From: an uncultured Gammaproteobacteria bacterium
Lineage (GTDB): Bacteria > Pseudomonadota > Gammaproteobacteria > SZUA-229
Length of the DNA stretch: 59,508 nucleotides
Direction: 5' to 3'
Assembly (NCBI GenBank): GCA_913065105.1
Contig: CAJXZZ010000004.1
Location: 1 to 59,508 of the forward strand
The position numbers were made by a program, and so were the translations under genes. Below the pieces are notes generated by a model that saw only the letters and a program-made list of their open reading frames with translations, ran no database searches and was not told the origin of the DNA. This document shows positions 18,891 through 29,686 of the stretch, piece after piece. Numbering within the stretch: position 1 is the first letter of the stretch; every line of letters starts with the position of its first letter.

Positions 18891-20000
18891 TTATTTCACT
18901 GCATACAACGAACCATTAACACTATTAAAATACACATGGCCATCACTAACCGTTGCCGCCGAATAAATATTACCGTCCACCTTGTACTTCCAGCGCATTG
19001 TGCCCTTACTTGCATTTAATGCGTATAAGTTACCATCTGTACTACCGATGTAGACAGTACTTGACGCTACAGTAGCGGGTGCAAAGATGGCAGCTTCCGT
19101 TCTATACTCCCACTCACGTGTTCCATCTTCAGCATCATAGGCGTATACATAACCATCCTTACTGCCAATGATGACTTTGCCTTTATATATCGCTGGCGAT
19201 GATAACACCGGTCCAGCTGTTTTCTTCATCCAGGTTTGTTGACCCGTATGGATATTCACCGCATAAACACGTTTATCATCACTGCCAAAATAAACATTAT
19301 CTTCATCTACTGCAGGCGATGAATGGATTTTTCCAGTTGCCTTAAACCGCCAGAATTCCTGCCCTGTGTTGCGATTGACCGCAATCATCTCACCATTCAA
19401 AGTACCGAAATAGATATAATCACCGTAAATTGCCGGTGAACTATAAATTGTCGCCTTTGCATTAAAGCTCCATTTTCTATAACCGGTTTCTACATCTGCG
19501 GCGTACAGATTGCCATCTTCGCTGGCGAAATACACAGTGTCGCCAACAATAATTGGAGAGGACGAAATCGGACCATCTGTTTCCTGTTTCCATACCAGTG
19601 CCTGGGTATCATCTTTAATGGCATATAAATTTTTATCCCAACTACCGACGTAAATGATACCGTCGGCTGTTGCAGGCGTTGATTCGATATTACCGCCCGT
19701 CTTATAACGCCATTTCATCTGACCTGTTTTTTGATCTATCGCATACAGATGTTTGTCGTTACTGCCAAGGTAAATTGTGCCATTAGCAACCATAGGAGAT
19801 GCATACGTTTTATCCGGTGCAGTATATTTCCAGTGCAGCGTATCAAGAGACGTAGGTCCTGACTCTGTTGATACCGCCGTATGACTTGGGTCACCGCGAA
19901 ACATACTTGTTTTGCCTCCACCACAAGCAGTCAGTGTAAGTGTCAGTGCGGTAACACCAGCTATTACATATTTATTTATTATTAATTTATTGTTTGGCAT
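18891..20000 (-). CDS. PQQ-type beta-propeller lipoprotein
   Basis: The product has 369 residues from the ATG at 20000 (GGAGA six bases upstream; an ATG five codons earlier lacks this spacing). It has a lipoprotein signal with lipobox LTLTAC, then about eight repeats of the PQQ-propeller type. Each contains a strand like VYFGSDDK, LYA(I/V)D and a W..K motif (for example VYAVNIHTGQQTWMKKTAGPVLSSPAIY). Structurally it resembles BamB, but the gene is not in the usual bamB context (der/hisS). It is also close to proteins annotated only as PQQ-like repeat proteins. No catalytic motif is seen; probably an envelope scaffold. Confidence 0.82.
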   Translation of the reverse strand: MPNNKLIINKYVIAGVTALTLTLTACGGGKTSMFRGDPSHTAVSTESGPTSLDTLHWKYTAPDKTYASPMVANGTIYLGSNDKHLYAIDQKTGQMKWRYKTGGNIESTPATADGIIYVGSWDKNLYAIKDDTQALVWKQETDGPISSSPIIVGDTVYFASEDGNLYAADVETGYRKWSFNAKATIYSSPAIYGDYIYFGTLNGEMIAVNRNTGQEFWRFKATGKIHSSPAVDEDNVYFGSDDKRVYAVNIHTGQQTWMKKTAGPVLSSPAIYKGKVIIGSKDGYVYAYDAEDGTREWEYRTEAAIFAPATVASSTVYIGSTDGNLYALNASKGTMRWKYKVDGNIYSAATVSDGHVYFNSVNGSLYAVK

Positions 20001-20133
20001 GAAACTCTCCAACATTTCCGTTTATTTTTATATTTTATTGTCTATATCGAGATACTCATGTTCTATCTAAACAGCATCGATATTTCAGAAAGAATAGACT
20101 AGTTTCTACCAAAAAACTCAGCTTAGGTGGATA

Positions 20134-21222
20134 TTATTGATCAGCGAAGTAAGCGGCGCCCGCATTACACAGAAGCTCATAAGCAATCGTATCACTCGCT
20201 GCTGCGACTTTATCAACGCACAACTCATCACCCCACAATACGACGCGATCGCCTATACAGGCATCAACAGCTGTCAGATCGATACATAAACTGTCCATTG
20301 ATACACGCCCAAGCAAATCACAACACGTATTATTAATCCATACTGGCGTGCCGTTACCGGCGTGTCTCGGGTAGCCATCACCGTAACCGGCGGCAACTAA
20401 ACCTACGGTTATATCGCTATCACTGGTGTAGGTACTGCCATAACCAATGCTTTCACCCGCTTTAACTTCTTTGGTGTCCAGCAGAAATGACTCAAACTGC
20501 ATCACTGCCTTAAGCCCGAGTTCAGCAGCAGGAAGGTTATGAAACGGTGATGAACCATATAACATAATGCCGGGACGAACCGCTTCGAAATGGCTCTTCG
20601 GTAAACGCATAATTGCGGCAGAATTGGCCATACTGCAATCTACATCTATATCATTTGTTACTTTAAGAAAGTTATTTAATTGATTGTTATTTAAATCATT
20701 ATAAGGATCATCAGCGTTAGCAAAATGACTCATCAAAAACACATTAGCCACATTACTGCTGTTACGTAATTGGCCAAAAAAATTATCGACTGCGTCCATA
20801 GAAATGCCTAATCGATGCATCCCGGTATCGACTTTGAGCCAGACATCGATGGCTGGTGAAATACTATTCTCCAGCAATAATTCTAACTGAGCCTGCTGAT
20901 GAATAACGCTGGAAAGATCAAGTTTAGAAAATTGCTCAAGTTCATCCACATCCCTAAAACCATGTAATACGATAACGGGCTTCGTGCATCCGCTCTCGCG
21001 CAAGGCGTACGCCTCTTCAGGCATTGCCACCGCAAACATATCGGCATCGTTTAGTTGTTTGGCGACAGCCAGCATACCGTGACCATAGGCATTGGCTTTG
21101 ATCACAGCCATTACCTGACTGCCTGGGGCATACTCACGAACTTTTAACAGGTTATGTGATAAAGCGTTAACATTGATGCTAACGCTGGCACGGCGCCAGT
21201 GCTTCGAACTCTGTTGCTTCAT
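20134..21222 (-). CDS. alr: Alanine racemase
   Basis: The product has 362 residues. The PLP lysine is K42 in AVIKANAYGHG, and the second catalytic base, Tyr, lies in SIGYGSTY (about 262-269). The C-terminal beta domain contains CCDLLGRVSMDSLCIDL. It supplies D-alanine for peptidoglycan. It starts 12 bases after the dnaB stop codon, so it is probably co-transcribed with it; the dnaB-alr order is common in gammaproteobacteria. Confidence 0.95.
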   Translation of the reverse strand: MKQQSSKHWRRASVSINVNALSHNLLKVREYAPGSQVMAVIKANAYGHGMLAVAKQLNDADMFAVAMPEEAYALRESGCTKPVIVLHGFRDVDELEQFSKLDLSSVIHQQAQLELLLENSISPAIDVWLKVDTGMHRLGISMDAVDNFFGQLRNSSNVANVFLMSHFANADDPYNDLNNNQLNNFLKVTNDIDVDCSMANSAAIMRLPKSHFEAVRPGIMLYGSSPFHNLPAAELGLKAVMQFESFLLDTKEVKAGESIGYGSTYTSDSDITVGLVAAGYGDGYPRHAGNGTPVWINNTCCDLLGRVSMDSLCIDLTAVDACIGDRVVLWGDELCVDKVAAASDTIAYELLCNAGAAYFADQ

Positions 21223-21234
21223 TCGAAACTAGGG

Positions 21235-22629
21235 TTATTCAAAACCGTCTGTGTTGTACATTTCAGGTATGTAGTTTTCAAACTTGGTGTATTTTCCCAG
21301 GAAGGTAAGCAGTGATTTTCCAATGGGGCCATTACGCTGTTTAGCAATAATGATTTCTGCCACACCTTTTTGCGGACTGTCTTCGTTGTATACCTCGTCG
21401 CGGTAAATAAAAACAATCAAATCCGCATCCTGCTCGATGGCGCCTGACTCACGAAGGTCCGACATTATCGGCCGTTTATCGGGACGCTGCTCGAGACTGC
21501 GATTTAGCTGAGATAATGCGATTACCGGCACCTTCAGTTCTTTTGCCATGGCTTTTAAGCTACGTGAAATTTCAGAAATTTCTGTCGCACGATTCTCGCT
21601 GCCCCCGTGGACCTGCATCAACTGCAAATAATCGATCACGATCAATCCCAGGCCGTGCTGGCGTTTTAAACGACGTGCGCGAGCCCTGATCTCGTTAGGT
21701 GACATAGCGGGCGTATCATCAATAAAAATATTAGCTTCAGACAATATGTGAATAGCCGAAGTGATCCGCGCCCAATCTTCATCGGTAAGGTTTCCGGTAC
21801 GTATATGATGCTGATCAACACGTCCTAACGAAGAAATCATACGCATTGCCAGAGAATCACCCGGCATTTCCATACTAAATACTGCGACTGGAAGCTTGTC
21901 ACCAATAGCAGCATTTTCAGCGATATTCATCGCAAAGGTGGTTTTTCCCATGGATGGGCGTCCGGCAACAATAACCAGATCGGCTTCCTGCAAACCGGTG
22001 GTCATCTCATCGAATTTATCAAACCCGGTTGATACACCGGTAATACCGCCATCACTATTAAATAGGTGGTCTATCTTATCGACCGTTTTAGATAACAACG
22101 TTTTCATGTCCTGAAAACCACCGGCACCGCGTGCACCCTGCTCAGCGATTTGAAAGACACTTTTCTCAGCATTATCCAGCAGTTCTTTACTATCTCGCCC
22201 TTCAGGCACGTAACCGCTAGCGCTAATATCGGTTCCTACGGCAATCAGCTGTCGCAATACTGATTTTTCACGCACGATATTGGCGTAAGCCACAATATTC
22301 GACGCGCTCGGTGTATCTTTCGCCAGTCGGCCTAAATAAAGCAGACCACCCGCCTTTTCAAGATCACCGTTTTTGTCCAGACACTGGGATAAAGTTACTG
22401 CATCAAATGGTTCATTGCGCGATTCAAGTTCACGGATGGCTAAAAACAGCAGACGATGGTCATAACGATAAAAATCTTCTTCAACGAGCTTGTCGGCTAT
22501 ATTTTCCCAGGCGCGATTGTCCAGCAATAAACCACCGATCACGGCCTGTTCCGCCTCTACCGAATGTGGCGGCACACGTAAGCTGCTGGTCTGATTATCG
22601 TTGCTAGGAAAAACTGCAGTTTCTGACAT
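21235..22629 (-). CDS. dnaB: Replicative DNA helicase DnaB
   Basis: The product has 464 residues. The N-terminal DnaG-interaction domain opens VPPHSVEAEQAVIGGLLLD. The RecA-like motor has Walker A GRPSMGKT (223-230), Walker B LIVIDYLQLM and the arginine-finger region ending EQDADLIVFIYRDEVY. Loads on the fork and unwinds DNA at the origin. No intein is present. It is separated from rplI by a terminator, so it is expressed with alr rather than with the ribosomal genes. Confidence 0.97.
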   Translation of the reverse strand: MSETAVFPSNDNQTSSLRVPPHSVEAEQAVIGGLLLDNRAWENIADKLVEEDFYRYDHRLLFLAIRELESRNEPFDAVTLSQCLDKNGDLEKAGGLLYLGRLAKDTPSASNIVAYANIVREKSVLRQLIAVGTDISASGYVPEGRDSKELLDNAEKSVFQIAEQGARGAGGFQDMKTLLSKTVDKIDHLFNSDGGITGVSTGFDKFDEMTTGLQEADLVIVAGRPSMGKTTFAMNIAENAAIGDKLPVAVFSMEMPGDSLAMRMISSLGRVDQHHIRTGNLTDEDWARITSAIHILSEANIFIDDTPAMSPNEIRARARRLKRQHGLGLIVIDYLQLMQVHGGSENRATEISEISRSLKAMAKELKVPVIALSQLNRSLEQRPDKRPIMSDLRESGAIEQDADLIVFIYRDEVYNEDSPQKGVAEIIIAKQRNGPIGKSLLTFLGKYTKFENYIPEMYNTDGFE

Positions 22630-22733
22630 AAATAAACCTATTGAATAGGGCTTCGATTATAAAGACTGCTGACGGTGAGTGAAAGGGATTTTTAAGATAA
22701 AAAAATTTGCACCACAGAAACGCAGAGAAAAAC

Positions 22734-22763
22734 AAAAAGGCCTGCAAAAGCAGGCCTTTTTTT
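22734..22763 (-). terminator. Rho-independent terminator after rplI
   Basis: GGCCTGC (22739-22745), loop AAAA, GCAGGCC (22750-22756), flanked by A5 on one side and T7 on the other. It lies 22 bases past the rplI stop and ends the S6-S18-L9 operon; it could also act on plus-strand transcripts. Confidence 0.88.
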
Positions 22764-22784
22764 AATCAAATGACTGAAAAAACC

Positions 22785-23240
22785 TTAAGCTTCTTCTTCA
22801 CCAATAATGATAACTTTAGCGACTGCATCTACATCGGTATGCAAATGCAACGTGATCTCGTATTCACCTGCCTGACGGATCGGGCCATCAGGAAGGCGTA
22901 CGTCACGCTTTTCAACGGCCGCACCCGCTTCGGTAAGCGCAGCTGCAATATCAACGTTACCAATCGAACCAAATAATTTACCTTCAGTTCCTGACTTGGC
23001 AGTAATGCTGATAGTCAACGCTGCAATTTGTTCACGGCGTTTCTCAGCGGCAGCTCTCTCATCTGCAGCAGCTTTTTCAAACTCAGCACGACGAGATTCG
23101 ATCTCTGCTTTATTAGCATCTGTTGCAACCTTTGCCTTGCCTTGAGGTAACAGATAGTTACGTGCAAAACCAGATTTTACGTTCACCAGATCACCGATAC
23201 TTCCAAGACGATCAATTTTTTCAAATAAGATGACTTCCAT
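22785..23240 (-). CDS. rplI: 50S ribosomal protein L9
   Basis: The product has 151 residues. It opens MEVILFEKIDRLGSIGDLVNVKSGFARNYL, the L9 N-domain with its rRNA-binding GFARNYLLP motif. A long charged helix joins it to the C-domain. Last gene of the rpsF-rpsR-DUF2232-rplI operon. Confidence 0.97.
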   Translation of the reverse strand: MEVILFEKIDRLGSIGDLVNVKSGFARNYLLPQGKAKVATDANKAEIESRRAEFEKAAADERAAAEKRREQIAALTISITAKSGTEGKLFGSIGNVDIAAALTEAGAAVEKRDVRLPDGPIRQAGEYEITLHLHTDVDAVAKVIIIGEEEA

Positions 23241-23320
23241 CTTTATAACCTCTGCTTTAAATTCTTTATGTAAAATTATTTATATGAAATTTTCGTGTAT
23301 TATTTTTTTATATCTTAAAC

Positions 23321-24226
23321 CTAACCAGGCTTATCTTGTTTTACCAACCGCTGCCTGATATTCAGCCAGGGATCAGTTATTCCTGCAAAAACTAGCAACA
23401 AAACCAGATGCGGTATAAAAAACATGACTAAATAAAACGCAAATAACCATGAAGCACTTACCTGCCGTACTTTTACTACTGCATGCAATAAGGATAAACC
23501 CTGTATTAAATACAATACAAATACGACTGTCACCAGCGCAAAAGCAAACACATTATCGATGACCATAGCCATTAACATTATTGCTAATGCGATTAAAGCA
23601 GAAATCTTTCCAAGGTTTAAACTTTGAAACTCTTCCGCAAATCCACCTGGATTATAAAAAACCGCCTGCCACCATCGACCTATAAACAGGCTTAACATGG
23701 TGCCAAACATCAGGCTACTGGCAAATAAGCCCGGCAAAAATTCGATAACCCAGTCTTCTGTCTGCCTTAATTCTTGCAGACTAAATTCGTTAGACTGCTC
23801 TGCCAGCTGGACCACCATGTGGTCTAGCGGCTCACGCCAGAACTCACCAAAGTTCGGTGCCAGGGCATAAATCAGAACAATAGCCAACAGGCTCATTGCT
23901 GTCAGTATCTGCAGGCTAAAAGCCAATGACACTGTCTGACGCAATATCATGGCAACCAGCCAGGCGGGTAACCAGACAAGCAGTACAAAAATTACTGCTA
24001 CCTGCGGCGCCGAAAATATCAGATACGAAAACATTGCCGTAGCCAATAACGCCAAACCCGTCGTAATTAAACCACGCTGCGGGCCATTAACCAGTGTAAC
24101 CAGTACAATGGTTGCTGCACTAATCCATGCTGCTGGCGGTACTAACAGACCTAATATCGCCATTGCTGCTGCAACCAGGGCCGCCTGACTTTGGCCTTTT
24201 AGTATAAAACTTGCCAGAAATAACAC
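23321..24226 (-). CDS. DUF2232 family multi-spanning membrane protein
   Basis: The product has 301 residues with about eight hydrophobic segments, for example 5-30, 42-68, 78-100 and 108-124. The family occurs between rpsR and rplI in many gammaproteobacteria and is related to YybS. Function unknown. A plausible role in envelope biogenesis rests only on its topology. No catalytic motif seen. Confidence 0.75.
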   Translation of the reverse strand: MLFLASFILKGQSQAALVAAAMAILGLLVPPAAWISAATIVLVTLVNGPQRGLITTGLALLATAMFSYLIFSAPQVAVIFVLLVWLPAWLVAMILRQTVSLAFSLQILTAMSLLAIVLIYALAPNFGEFWREPLDHMVVQLAEQSNEFSLQELRQTEDWVIEFLPGLFASSLMFGTMLSLFIGRWWQAVFYNPGGFAEEFQSLNLGKISALIALAIMLMAMVIDNVFAFALVTVVFVLYLIQGLSLLHAVVKVRQVSASWLFAFYLVMFFIPHLVLLLVFAGITDPWLNIRQRLVKQDKPG

Positions 24227-24300
24227 TCAATAAACCTCTGTGGAAAGTGTTAGACCCTGCTCACCCATCCACAACAAAGCAGTCAGGTTTTGTTGAATCT

Positions 24301-24528
24301 CTACTTGTGGCTATCCGTATATGGGATAAGCGCAAGATAACGAGAAACTTTAATGGCTTTAGTTAACTTACGTTGGTATTTTGCCTTTGTACCCGTAATA
24401 CGTGCAGGTACAATTTTTCCGCTCTCAGAAACAAAAGCTTTAAGTAATTCGATGTCTTTGTAATCTACGTCAGTAATACCTTCTGCAGTAAAACGACAAT
24501 AACGTTTACGTCTAAAATTCTCTGCCAT
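24301..24528 (-). CDS. rpsR: 30S ribosomal protein S18
   Basis: The product has 75 residues, with [12 protein letters not shown] at the start and [27 protein letters not shown], the conserved S18 core. Starts nine bases after rpsF. The partner of S6 in the small-subunit platform. Confidence 0.97.
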   Translation of the reverse strand: MAENFRRKRYCRFTAEGITDVDYKDIELLKAFVSESGKIVPARITGTKAKYQRKLTKAIKVSRYLALIPYTDSHK

Positions 24529-24537
24529 TTTATTCCC

Positions 24538-24996
24538 CTACTCTGCAGGCGCTGTTGTTCCAGCGTCTGAATTATCACTGTTATCTACTACTTCTTCCTT
24601 TACCTTTTCTACGACTGGCGCAGGCGCCACAACTGGTCTAGCAGCGGCAGTTTTTCTGTCCGCGGCATCAGCTGCATCTTTGGCTTTAGCCAATACAGAC
24701 ATATCGGTAACGGCTTCATCACGTTTTATGATCAGGTTACGCAGAACCGCATCATTGAATCTAAATGCTGTTTCAATTTCATCACGCACAGCCTGATCAC
24801 ACTCGACGTTCATCAAAACGTAATGTGCTTTATGAATTTTGTTGATTGAGTATGCTAGCTGACGACGGCCCCAGTCCTCTAAACGATGGACTTTTCCGCC
24901 ATTTGATTCAACCAATGATTTATATCGGTCAATCATTGCTGGCACTTGTTCGCTCTGGTCTGGATGCACCAGAAATACGATTTCGTAGTGACGCAT
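24538..24996 (-). CDS. rpsF: 30S ribosomal protein S6
   Basis: The product has 152 residues. [21 protein letters not shown] and the [19 protein letters not shown] segment are diagnostic. The C-terminal tail is long and Ala/Glu-rich (about 110-152), as in many proteobacteria. First gene of the operon, preceded by GAGAGG and a leader hairpin (see 24997-25060). Confidence 0.97.
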   Translation of the reverse strand: MRHYEIVFLVHPDQSEQVPAMIDRYKSLVESNGGKVHRLEDWGRRQLAYSINKIHKAHYVLMNVECDQAVRDEIETAFRFNDAVLRNLIIKRDEAVTDMSVLAKAKDAADAADRKTAAARPVVAPAPVVEKVKEEVVDNSDNSDAGTTAPAE

Positions 24997-25060
24997 ATTA
25001 CTTCCTCTCGGTTACAGCCCCCCATCTTTTTATGGTGGAGCAAGGGATATTCAAATTGTA
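24997..25060 (-). promoter_or_regulatory. rpsF leader hairpin, candidate S6:S18 autoregulatory element
   Basis: On the mRNA a hairpin forms from GCUCC-A-CCAU and AUGG-GGGGC around an AAAAAG loop. It is followed directly by UGUAACCGAGAGG, which contains the ribosome-binding site. Known S6:S18 leaders place a CCG-containing structure just before rpsF. I infer a similar control here, but the match to the published consensus was not checked. Confidence 0.4.
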
Positions 25061-25068
25061 GGGCGCGA

Positions 25069-25097
25069 ATTATATAGGAAAAACAGTGAATAGTGAA
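25069..25097 (-). promoter_or_regulatory. Candidate promoter of the rpsF operon
   Basis: On the minus strand TTCACT (25092-25097) and TATAAT (25069-25074) are 17 bases apart, with GC-rich sequence after the -10 typical of stringent r-protein promoters. It overlaps a short-period repeat of TGAATAG-like units at 25086-25115. Confidence 0.5.
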
Positions 25098-25175
25098 CAG
25101 TGAATAACGAATAGTTTATACCAGACCGCCACACTGCCTGTTAAGGGCGTTCAGCCCATATCAAACAAAGCAAAA

Positions 25176-26570
25176 CTACGATCTGCGCCAGATTGTTTTC
25201 CCATCTTTGTCTTCCAGCACGATACCCATGGCATCAAGTTCATCGCGGATACGGTCTGCTTCAGACCAGTCTTTATTCTCTCTGGCAGTATTTCTAGCCG
25301 TTATCAAGGCATCGATATCAGCGCCATCTTCACTGCCACCCGCACCTGCCTGTAAATACTGCTCGGCATCCTGTTCCAGCAGTCCTAACACATTCGCCAG
25401 TTTTTTAAGTACCGCCGCCTTCTCTAAAGCAGCACTGTTATCTTCATCACGCAGACGATTAACCTGACTGGCCAGATCGAATAATACTGCCAGTGCCTCC
25501 GGCGTGTTGAAATCATCATCCATGGCCTGCCTGAATTTCTCTATCGCGGGATCATTCTCATCACAAGCATCCTGCACATCAAGTCCACGCAAGGTATTGT
25601 ATAAACGCGATAACGCGGTACGCGCAGTATCCAGCAGCTGATCAGAATAATTGAGCGGACTGCGGTACTGACTGGCGAGCACGAAATAGCGGATTTCTTC
25701 GCCTTTGTATAGCTTCAATATCTCGCGCACGGTAAAGAAATTATTTAACGACTTGGACATCTTTTCATCGTTGATGCGAACAAATCCGTTATGCATCCAC
25801 AGATTGACGAAAGTCTCACCGGTGGCCGCTTCCGATTGCGCAATTTCATTTTCATGATGCGGAAATTGAAGATCCTGACCTCCACCGTGGATATCAAAAT
25901 GATTACCCAGACAGCAGGTCGACATCGCCGAACATTCTATGTGCCAGCCGGGACGTCCCTTACCCCAGGGTGAATCCCATGAAGGCTCACCCGGTTTTGC
26001 CGCTTTCCACAATACAAAATCCAGCGGGTCATCTTTACGCTCATCGACTGCAACACGTTCACCCGCACGCAGGTCTTCCAGTTTTTTACCGGATAATTTG
26101 CCGTAACCTTCAAAGGCACTGACATCATAATAGACATCACCATTGCCCTGCTCTGTTTGCGCAGTATAGGCATAACCTTTGTCGATCAGTGTTTGCACCA
26201 TAGCGATAATATCCGACATGTAAGCCGTTGCTTTCGGTTCATCACTTGGTGGTAATACGCCCAGTTCAGCTGCATCCTCGTGCATCGCAGTAATGAAACG
26301 GCTGGTCAGTGCTGAAAAATCTTCCCCATTTTCATTGGCACGATTAATTATCTTGTCATCGATATCAGTGATGTTACGCACATAATCCACCTCGTAACCG
26401 CTGTAGCGCAGATAGCGCGTCACCACATCAAATACGACGAGTACACGCGCATGTCCCAGATGACACAGGTCGTATACCGTCATACCGCAGACATACATTT
26501 TTATCTTGCCTGGCTCGATGGATTTGAATATCTCTTTTTTCTTGGTCAGGCTATTGTGGATCTTTAACAT
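25176..26570 (-). CDS. cysS: Cysteinyl-tRNA synthetase
   Basis: The product has 464 residues. Class I signatures HLGH (37-40) and KMSKS (near 267) are present. The zinc site includes C28, the Cys of WHIECSAM and the HHENE motif. Charges tRNA-Cys. Usual family length. Divergent from the phosphatase gene at 26741. Confidence 0.97.
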   Translation of the reverse strand: MLKIHNSLTKKKEIFKSIEPGKIKMYVCGMTVYDLCHLGHARVLVVFDVVTRYLRYSGYEVDYVRNITDIDDKIINRANENGEDFSALTSRFITAMHEDAAELGVLPPSDEPKATAYMSDIIAMVQTLIDKGYAYTAQTEQGNGDVYYDVSAFEGYGKLSGKKLEDLRAGERVAVDERKDDPLDFVLWKAAKPGEPSWDSPWGKGRPGWHIECSAMSTCCLGNHFDIHGGGQDLQFPHHENEIAQSEAATGETFVNLWMHNGFVRINDEKMSKSLNNFFTVREILKLYKGEEIRYFVLASQYRSPLNYSDQLLDTARTALSRLYNTLRGLDVQDACDENDPAIEKFRQAMDDDFNTPEALAVLFDLASQVNRLRDEDNSAALEKAAVLKKLANVLGLLEQDAEQYLQAGAGGSEDGADIDALITARNTARENKDWSEADRIRDELDAMGIVLEDKDGKTIWRRS

Positions 26571-26740
26571 AAAGTTGAGTATCGATAATGATATGAAATT
26601 AACAGTACAAATAAATTAAGCGGAATATTAACGGATAAGCCTGCGAAGCGCTAACAAATCACTTAATGCCTTTGCTTATTTATTTATTAATACAGGGTAA
26701 AATACGACGTTTTTTCGAACAAAAGATTTGGTGCGTTTCA

Positions 26741-27208
26741 ATGATAAAAGTTTTATTTGTTTGCATGGGCAACATCTGCCGATCACCGACCGCTGAAGGT
26801 GTATTTCGCCACAAAGTGGAACTGGCTAATTTACAAGATAATTTTTCTATTGATTCTGCTGGCACCCATGCCTATCACGTTGGCAATCCACCTGATGCCC
26901 GTGCACAGGATACCGCGCTTAAACGTAATATTGATTTAAGCAATCAACGCGCTCGCCGTGTTAATGCCGATGATTTTTCAACGTTCGATTATATTATTGC
27001 GATGGATGACAGTAATAAACGCGACCTGCTCTCCGTCTGCCCTGATGGCTGCGAAGATCGGATTCATCTGTTTCTCGACTTTGCTGAATGCAATGAAACC
27101 GAAGTGCCTGACCCATATTATGGTCAGGGACGAGGTTTTGAAATTGTATTAAATCTTGTGGAAGAAGCAGCTGACGGATTATTAAAGCACATTCACGGCA
27201 ACATTTAA
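26741..27208 (+). CDS. Low-molecular-weight protein-tyrosine phosphatase
   Basis: The product has 155 residues from the ATG at 26741. An upstream in-frame ATG at 26666 would add 25 residues before the conserved start MIKVLFVCMGNICRSPTAEG. The C-x5-R loop is CMGNICR and the general acid is in VPDPYYG. Full family length. There are no capsule or exopolysaccharide genes beside it, so its target is not evident (arsenate reductase-type relatives differ in having extra cysteines). Confidence 0.92.
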   Translation: MIKVLFVCMGNICRSPTAEGVFRHKVELANLQDNFSIDSAGTHAYHVGNPPDARAQDTALKRNIDLSNQRARRVNADDFSTFDYIIAMDDSNKRDLLSVCPDGCEDRIHLFLDFAECNETEVPDPYYGQGRGFEIVLNLVEEAADGLLKHIHGNI

Positions 27209-27213
27209 AATAG

Positions 27214-27260
27214 CGTGCAACTACCAGTGTTTTCGAATAAAACATACTGGTAATTGCAAG
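27214..27260. other. Stem-loop between convergent genes
   Basis: TGCAACTACCAGTGTTTT pairs imperfectly with AAAACATACTGGTAATTGCA around a short AT-rich loop. It lies between the phosphatase and rne stops. No U-run is present, so it is at best a weak terminator or an RNA 3' end stabiliser. Confidence 0.45.
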
Positions 27261-27295
27261 CAAATTACTACCTTACCGAGTTAAAGCCTCGGCAA

Positions 27296-29686
27296 CTAAT
27301 GATCAATAGAAGATGTTGCCGATCTATTCTCATTTGATTCAGGCTGTTTATCACTCTCTTTTGTGGGCGCTTTACTTTCTGCTGGAGCTGGCTTTTTATC
27401 AGCAGTAGTTTGAGTAGCAACACTGTCAGCAGTCGGTTTGTTAGCCGCTGGTTTTCTATTTTCAGGTTTACGTTCTTCAGATTTATCACTACCTGATGAA
27501 GCTGGAACCTTTTTCTCATCTACGCCACTTTTTTGCGGACTGCTTTTAGCCTCAACATTGCTCTGAGGCTTAGCTTGAGTCACTGATTCCGGTTTTGCCG
27601 CTACATTTTGTGTTGCACCACCAGCTTGCTGCTCACCTGCAGCGTTCTGCGCATTACTTGTTGTTGCTTCACTGGTTTTTGCTTCGTTACTTTTTGAACG
27701 ATTACCACCACTGCGACGACGATTGCGATTAGATTGTCCGCCCGTCTTTTTAGCAGGCTGCGCAGATTTTCCTGCAGGCTTATCTGTTGTACCCTGTCCT
27801 TGCGCTTGCTTGTTAGCAGGTTTATTTTCAGCAGATTTTTCCGTTTCCTGCTTGTTTGCCGGTTTACGATTGCGATTGCGGTTTCGCCCTCTATTCGCGG
27901 TACTGCGATTTCTATTTTGACCGCCGCGTGGATTTCTGTTTTGCCCTGTTGTTGATGATGTGGTCGGCCGTTTATCTTGTTTCTCTTCCGCGTCACCACT
28001 AAAGATAGACACCAGTTTACTTAACAGACCTGTTGAACCTGGTTTTGTTGCTGCTACCGGTGCGGGTTTCGCTGCCGGACGTAGCCCAGGTTTTATTGAG
28101 GACACGGCAGCCTGTTCTGGCTGAATCGGTTTTTCCTTAGTCGCATCCACATCATATTGTGTATCTTTGTCTGCACGCTGATAACTAGCGGTCTCATCGC
28201 TTTCATCGTGCTCAGCCTTGCGAACACGCTCAACCCTGTATTGCGGTGTTTCCAACGTTGGGTTCGCCACGATTAGCACGTGCACACCACTTAATTTTTC
28301 AATCTCATGGATTGCTTTACGTTTTTCATTAAGCATGTAAGTGGCAACATCGATAGGTACCTGAATATCAACCCGCGCAGTACCTGCTTTTAATGCTTCT
28401 TCTTCAAGAATACGCACCAGTGATAACGACAATGATTCAACGGTACGAATCGTACCCTGGCCTGTACAGCGTGGGCATACGATCTGAGTTGATTCGCCTA
28501 ACGAAGGTTTCAGACGCTGGCGAGACATCTCTAACAGACCGAATCTAGATATACGACCAATCTGAACACGCGCACGATCTGCCTGCACCGCAGCATTTAA
28601 ACGGTTCTCAACCGCACGTTGATTACGATTGTTCATCATGTCGATAAAATCAATCACCACCAGACCACCTAAATCACGTAAACGCAATTGACGCGCTATT
28701 TCATCAGCGGCTTCCAGATTGGTATTTGTCGCAGTATCTTCGATGTCGCTGCCTTTGGTCGCGCGAGCTGAGTTGATATCGATCGAGATCAGCGCTTCGG
28801 TGTGATCAATAACGATAGCACCCCCGGAAGGTAGTGACACTTCACGGCGGTAAGCTGATTCGATCTGGTTTTCTACCTGAAAACGATTAAACAACGGCAC
28901 CGTATCTTCGTAGAATTTTATCTTGTGTACGCTGTTAGGCATCACCTGTTGCACGAAGTCCATCGCGGCGTCATAAACTTCTTTTGAATCTATCAGCACT
29001 TCAGAGATATCACTCCTAAAATAATCTCTTAGCGCACGCGTAGTAACATCACTTTCCTGGTAGATCAAAAAGGGTGATGGCCGTTCGGCCGCAGCAACCT
29101 CAAACGCAGACCAGAGTTGTAACAGATAATCCAGGTCCCACTGTAACTCTTCCGTATTGCGACCGACGCCTGCTGTACGTACGATCAACCCCATACCATC
29201 AGGCACTTCAAGTTGACTTAAGGCTTCACGAATAAGATTTCGATCTTCGCCTTCGATCCGACGAGACACACCACCGGCACGTGGATTGTTTGGCATAAGC
29301 ACTAAATAGCGCCCTGCCAGACTGATGAATGTGGTTAAAGCCGCACCTTTATTGCCGCGCTCCTCTTTTTCTACCTGAATGACAATTTCCTGTCCTTCTT
29401 TAATGGCAGTGCGGATATCGGGGCGACCGGATGCTTTTTGCGCTTCTTCAGTGAAGTACATGCGCGCAACTTCTTTGAATGGCAGAAAGCCATGACGCTC
29501 TGCACCATAATCAACGAAACAAGCTTCTAAGCTGGGCTCGACGCGGGTAATTTTACCTTTGTATACGTTGGATTTTTTCTGTTCCCGAGATGGGACTTCG
29601 ACGTCCAGATCGTAAAGTTGCTGACCATCGACCATGGCCACACGTACTTCCTCTTTCTGGACTGCATTGATAAGAATTCTCTTCAT
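27296..29686 (-). CDS. rne: Ribonuclease E
   Basis: The product has 796 residues. The N-terminal catalytic half has the S1 domain (about 36-120), the DNase I-like active-site aspartates D303 (SIDINSAR) and D346 (VVIDFIDM), and the zinc-link C404-PR-C407, all at the same numbers as in E. coli RNase E. The C-terminal half (about 500-796) is low-complexity: an Arg/Asn-rich RNA-binding stretch ([14 protein letters not shown]) and Gln/Lys/Ala/Pro-rich tails. It is shorter than the E. coli protein (1061 aa). It initiates mRNA decay and rRNA/tRNA processing. A long leader of over 250 bases separates it from the divergent rluC. Confidence 0.96.
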   Translation of the reverse strand: MKRILINAVQKEEVRVAMVDGQQLYDLDVEVPSREQKKSNVYKGKITRVEPSLEACFVDYGAERHGFLPFKEVARMYFTEEAQKASGRPDIRTAIKEGQEIVIQVEKEERGNKGAALTTFISLAGRYLVLMPNNPRAGGVSRRIEGEDRNLIREALSQLEVPDGMGLIVRTAGVGRNTEELQWDLDYLLQLWSAFEVAAAERPSPFLIYQESDVTTRALRDYFRSDISEVLIDSKEVYDAAMDFVQQVMPNSVHKIKFYEDTVPLFNRFQVENQIESAYRREVSLPSGGAIVIDHTEALISIDINSARATKGSDIEDTATNTNLEAADEIARQLRLRDLGGLVVIDFIDMMNNRNQRAVENRLNAAVQADRARVQIGRISRFGLLEMSRQRLKPSLGESTQIVCPRCTGQGTIRTVESLSLSLVRILEEEALKAGTARVDIQVPIDVATYMLNEKRKAIHEIEKLSGVHVLIVANPTLETPQYRVERVRKAEHDESDETASYQRADKDTQYDVDATKEKPIQPEQAAVSSIKPGLRPAAKPAPVAATKPGSTGLLSKLVSIFSGDAEEKQDKRPTTSSTTGQNRNPRGGQNRNRSTANRGRNRNRNRKPANKQETEKSAENKPANKQAQGQGTTDKPAGKSAQPAKKTGGQSNRNRRRSGGNRSKSNEAKTSEATTSNAQNAAGEQQAGGATQNVAAKPESVTQAKPQSNVEAKSSPQKSGVDEKKVPASSGSDKSEERKPENRKPAANKPTADSVATQTTADKKPAPAESKAPTKESDKQPESNENRSATSSIDH

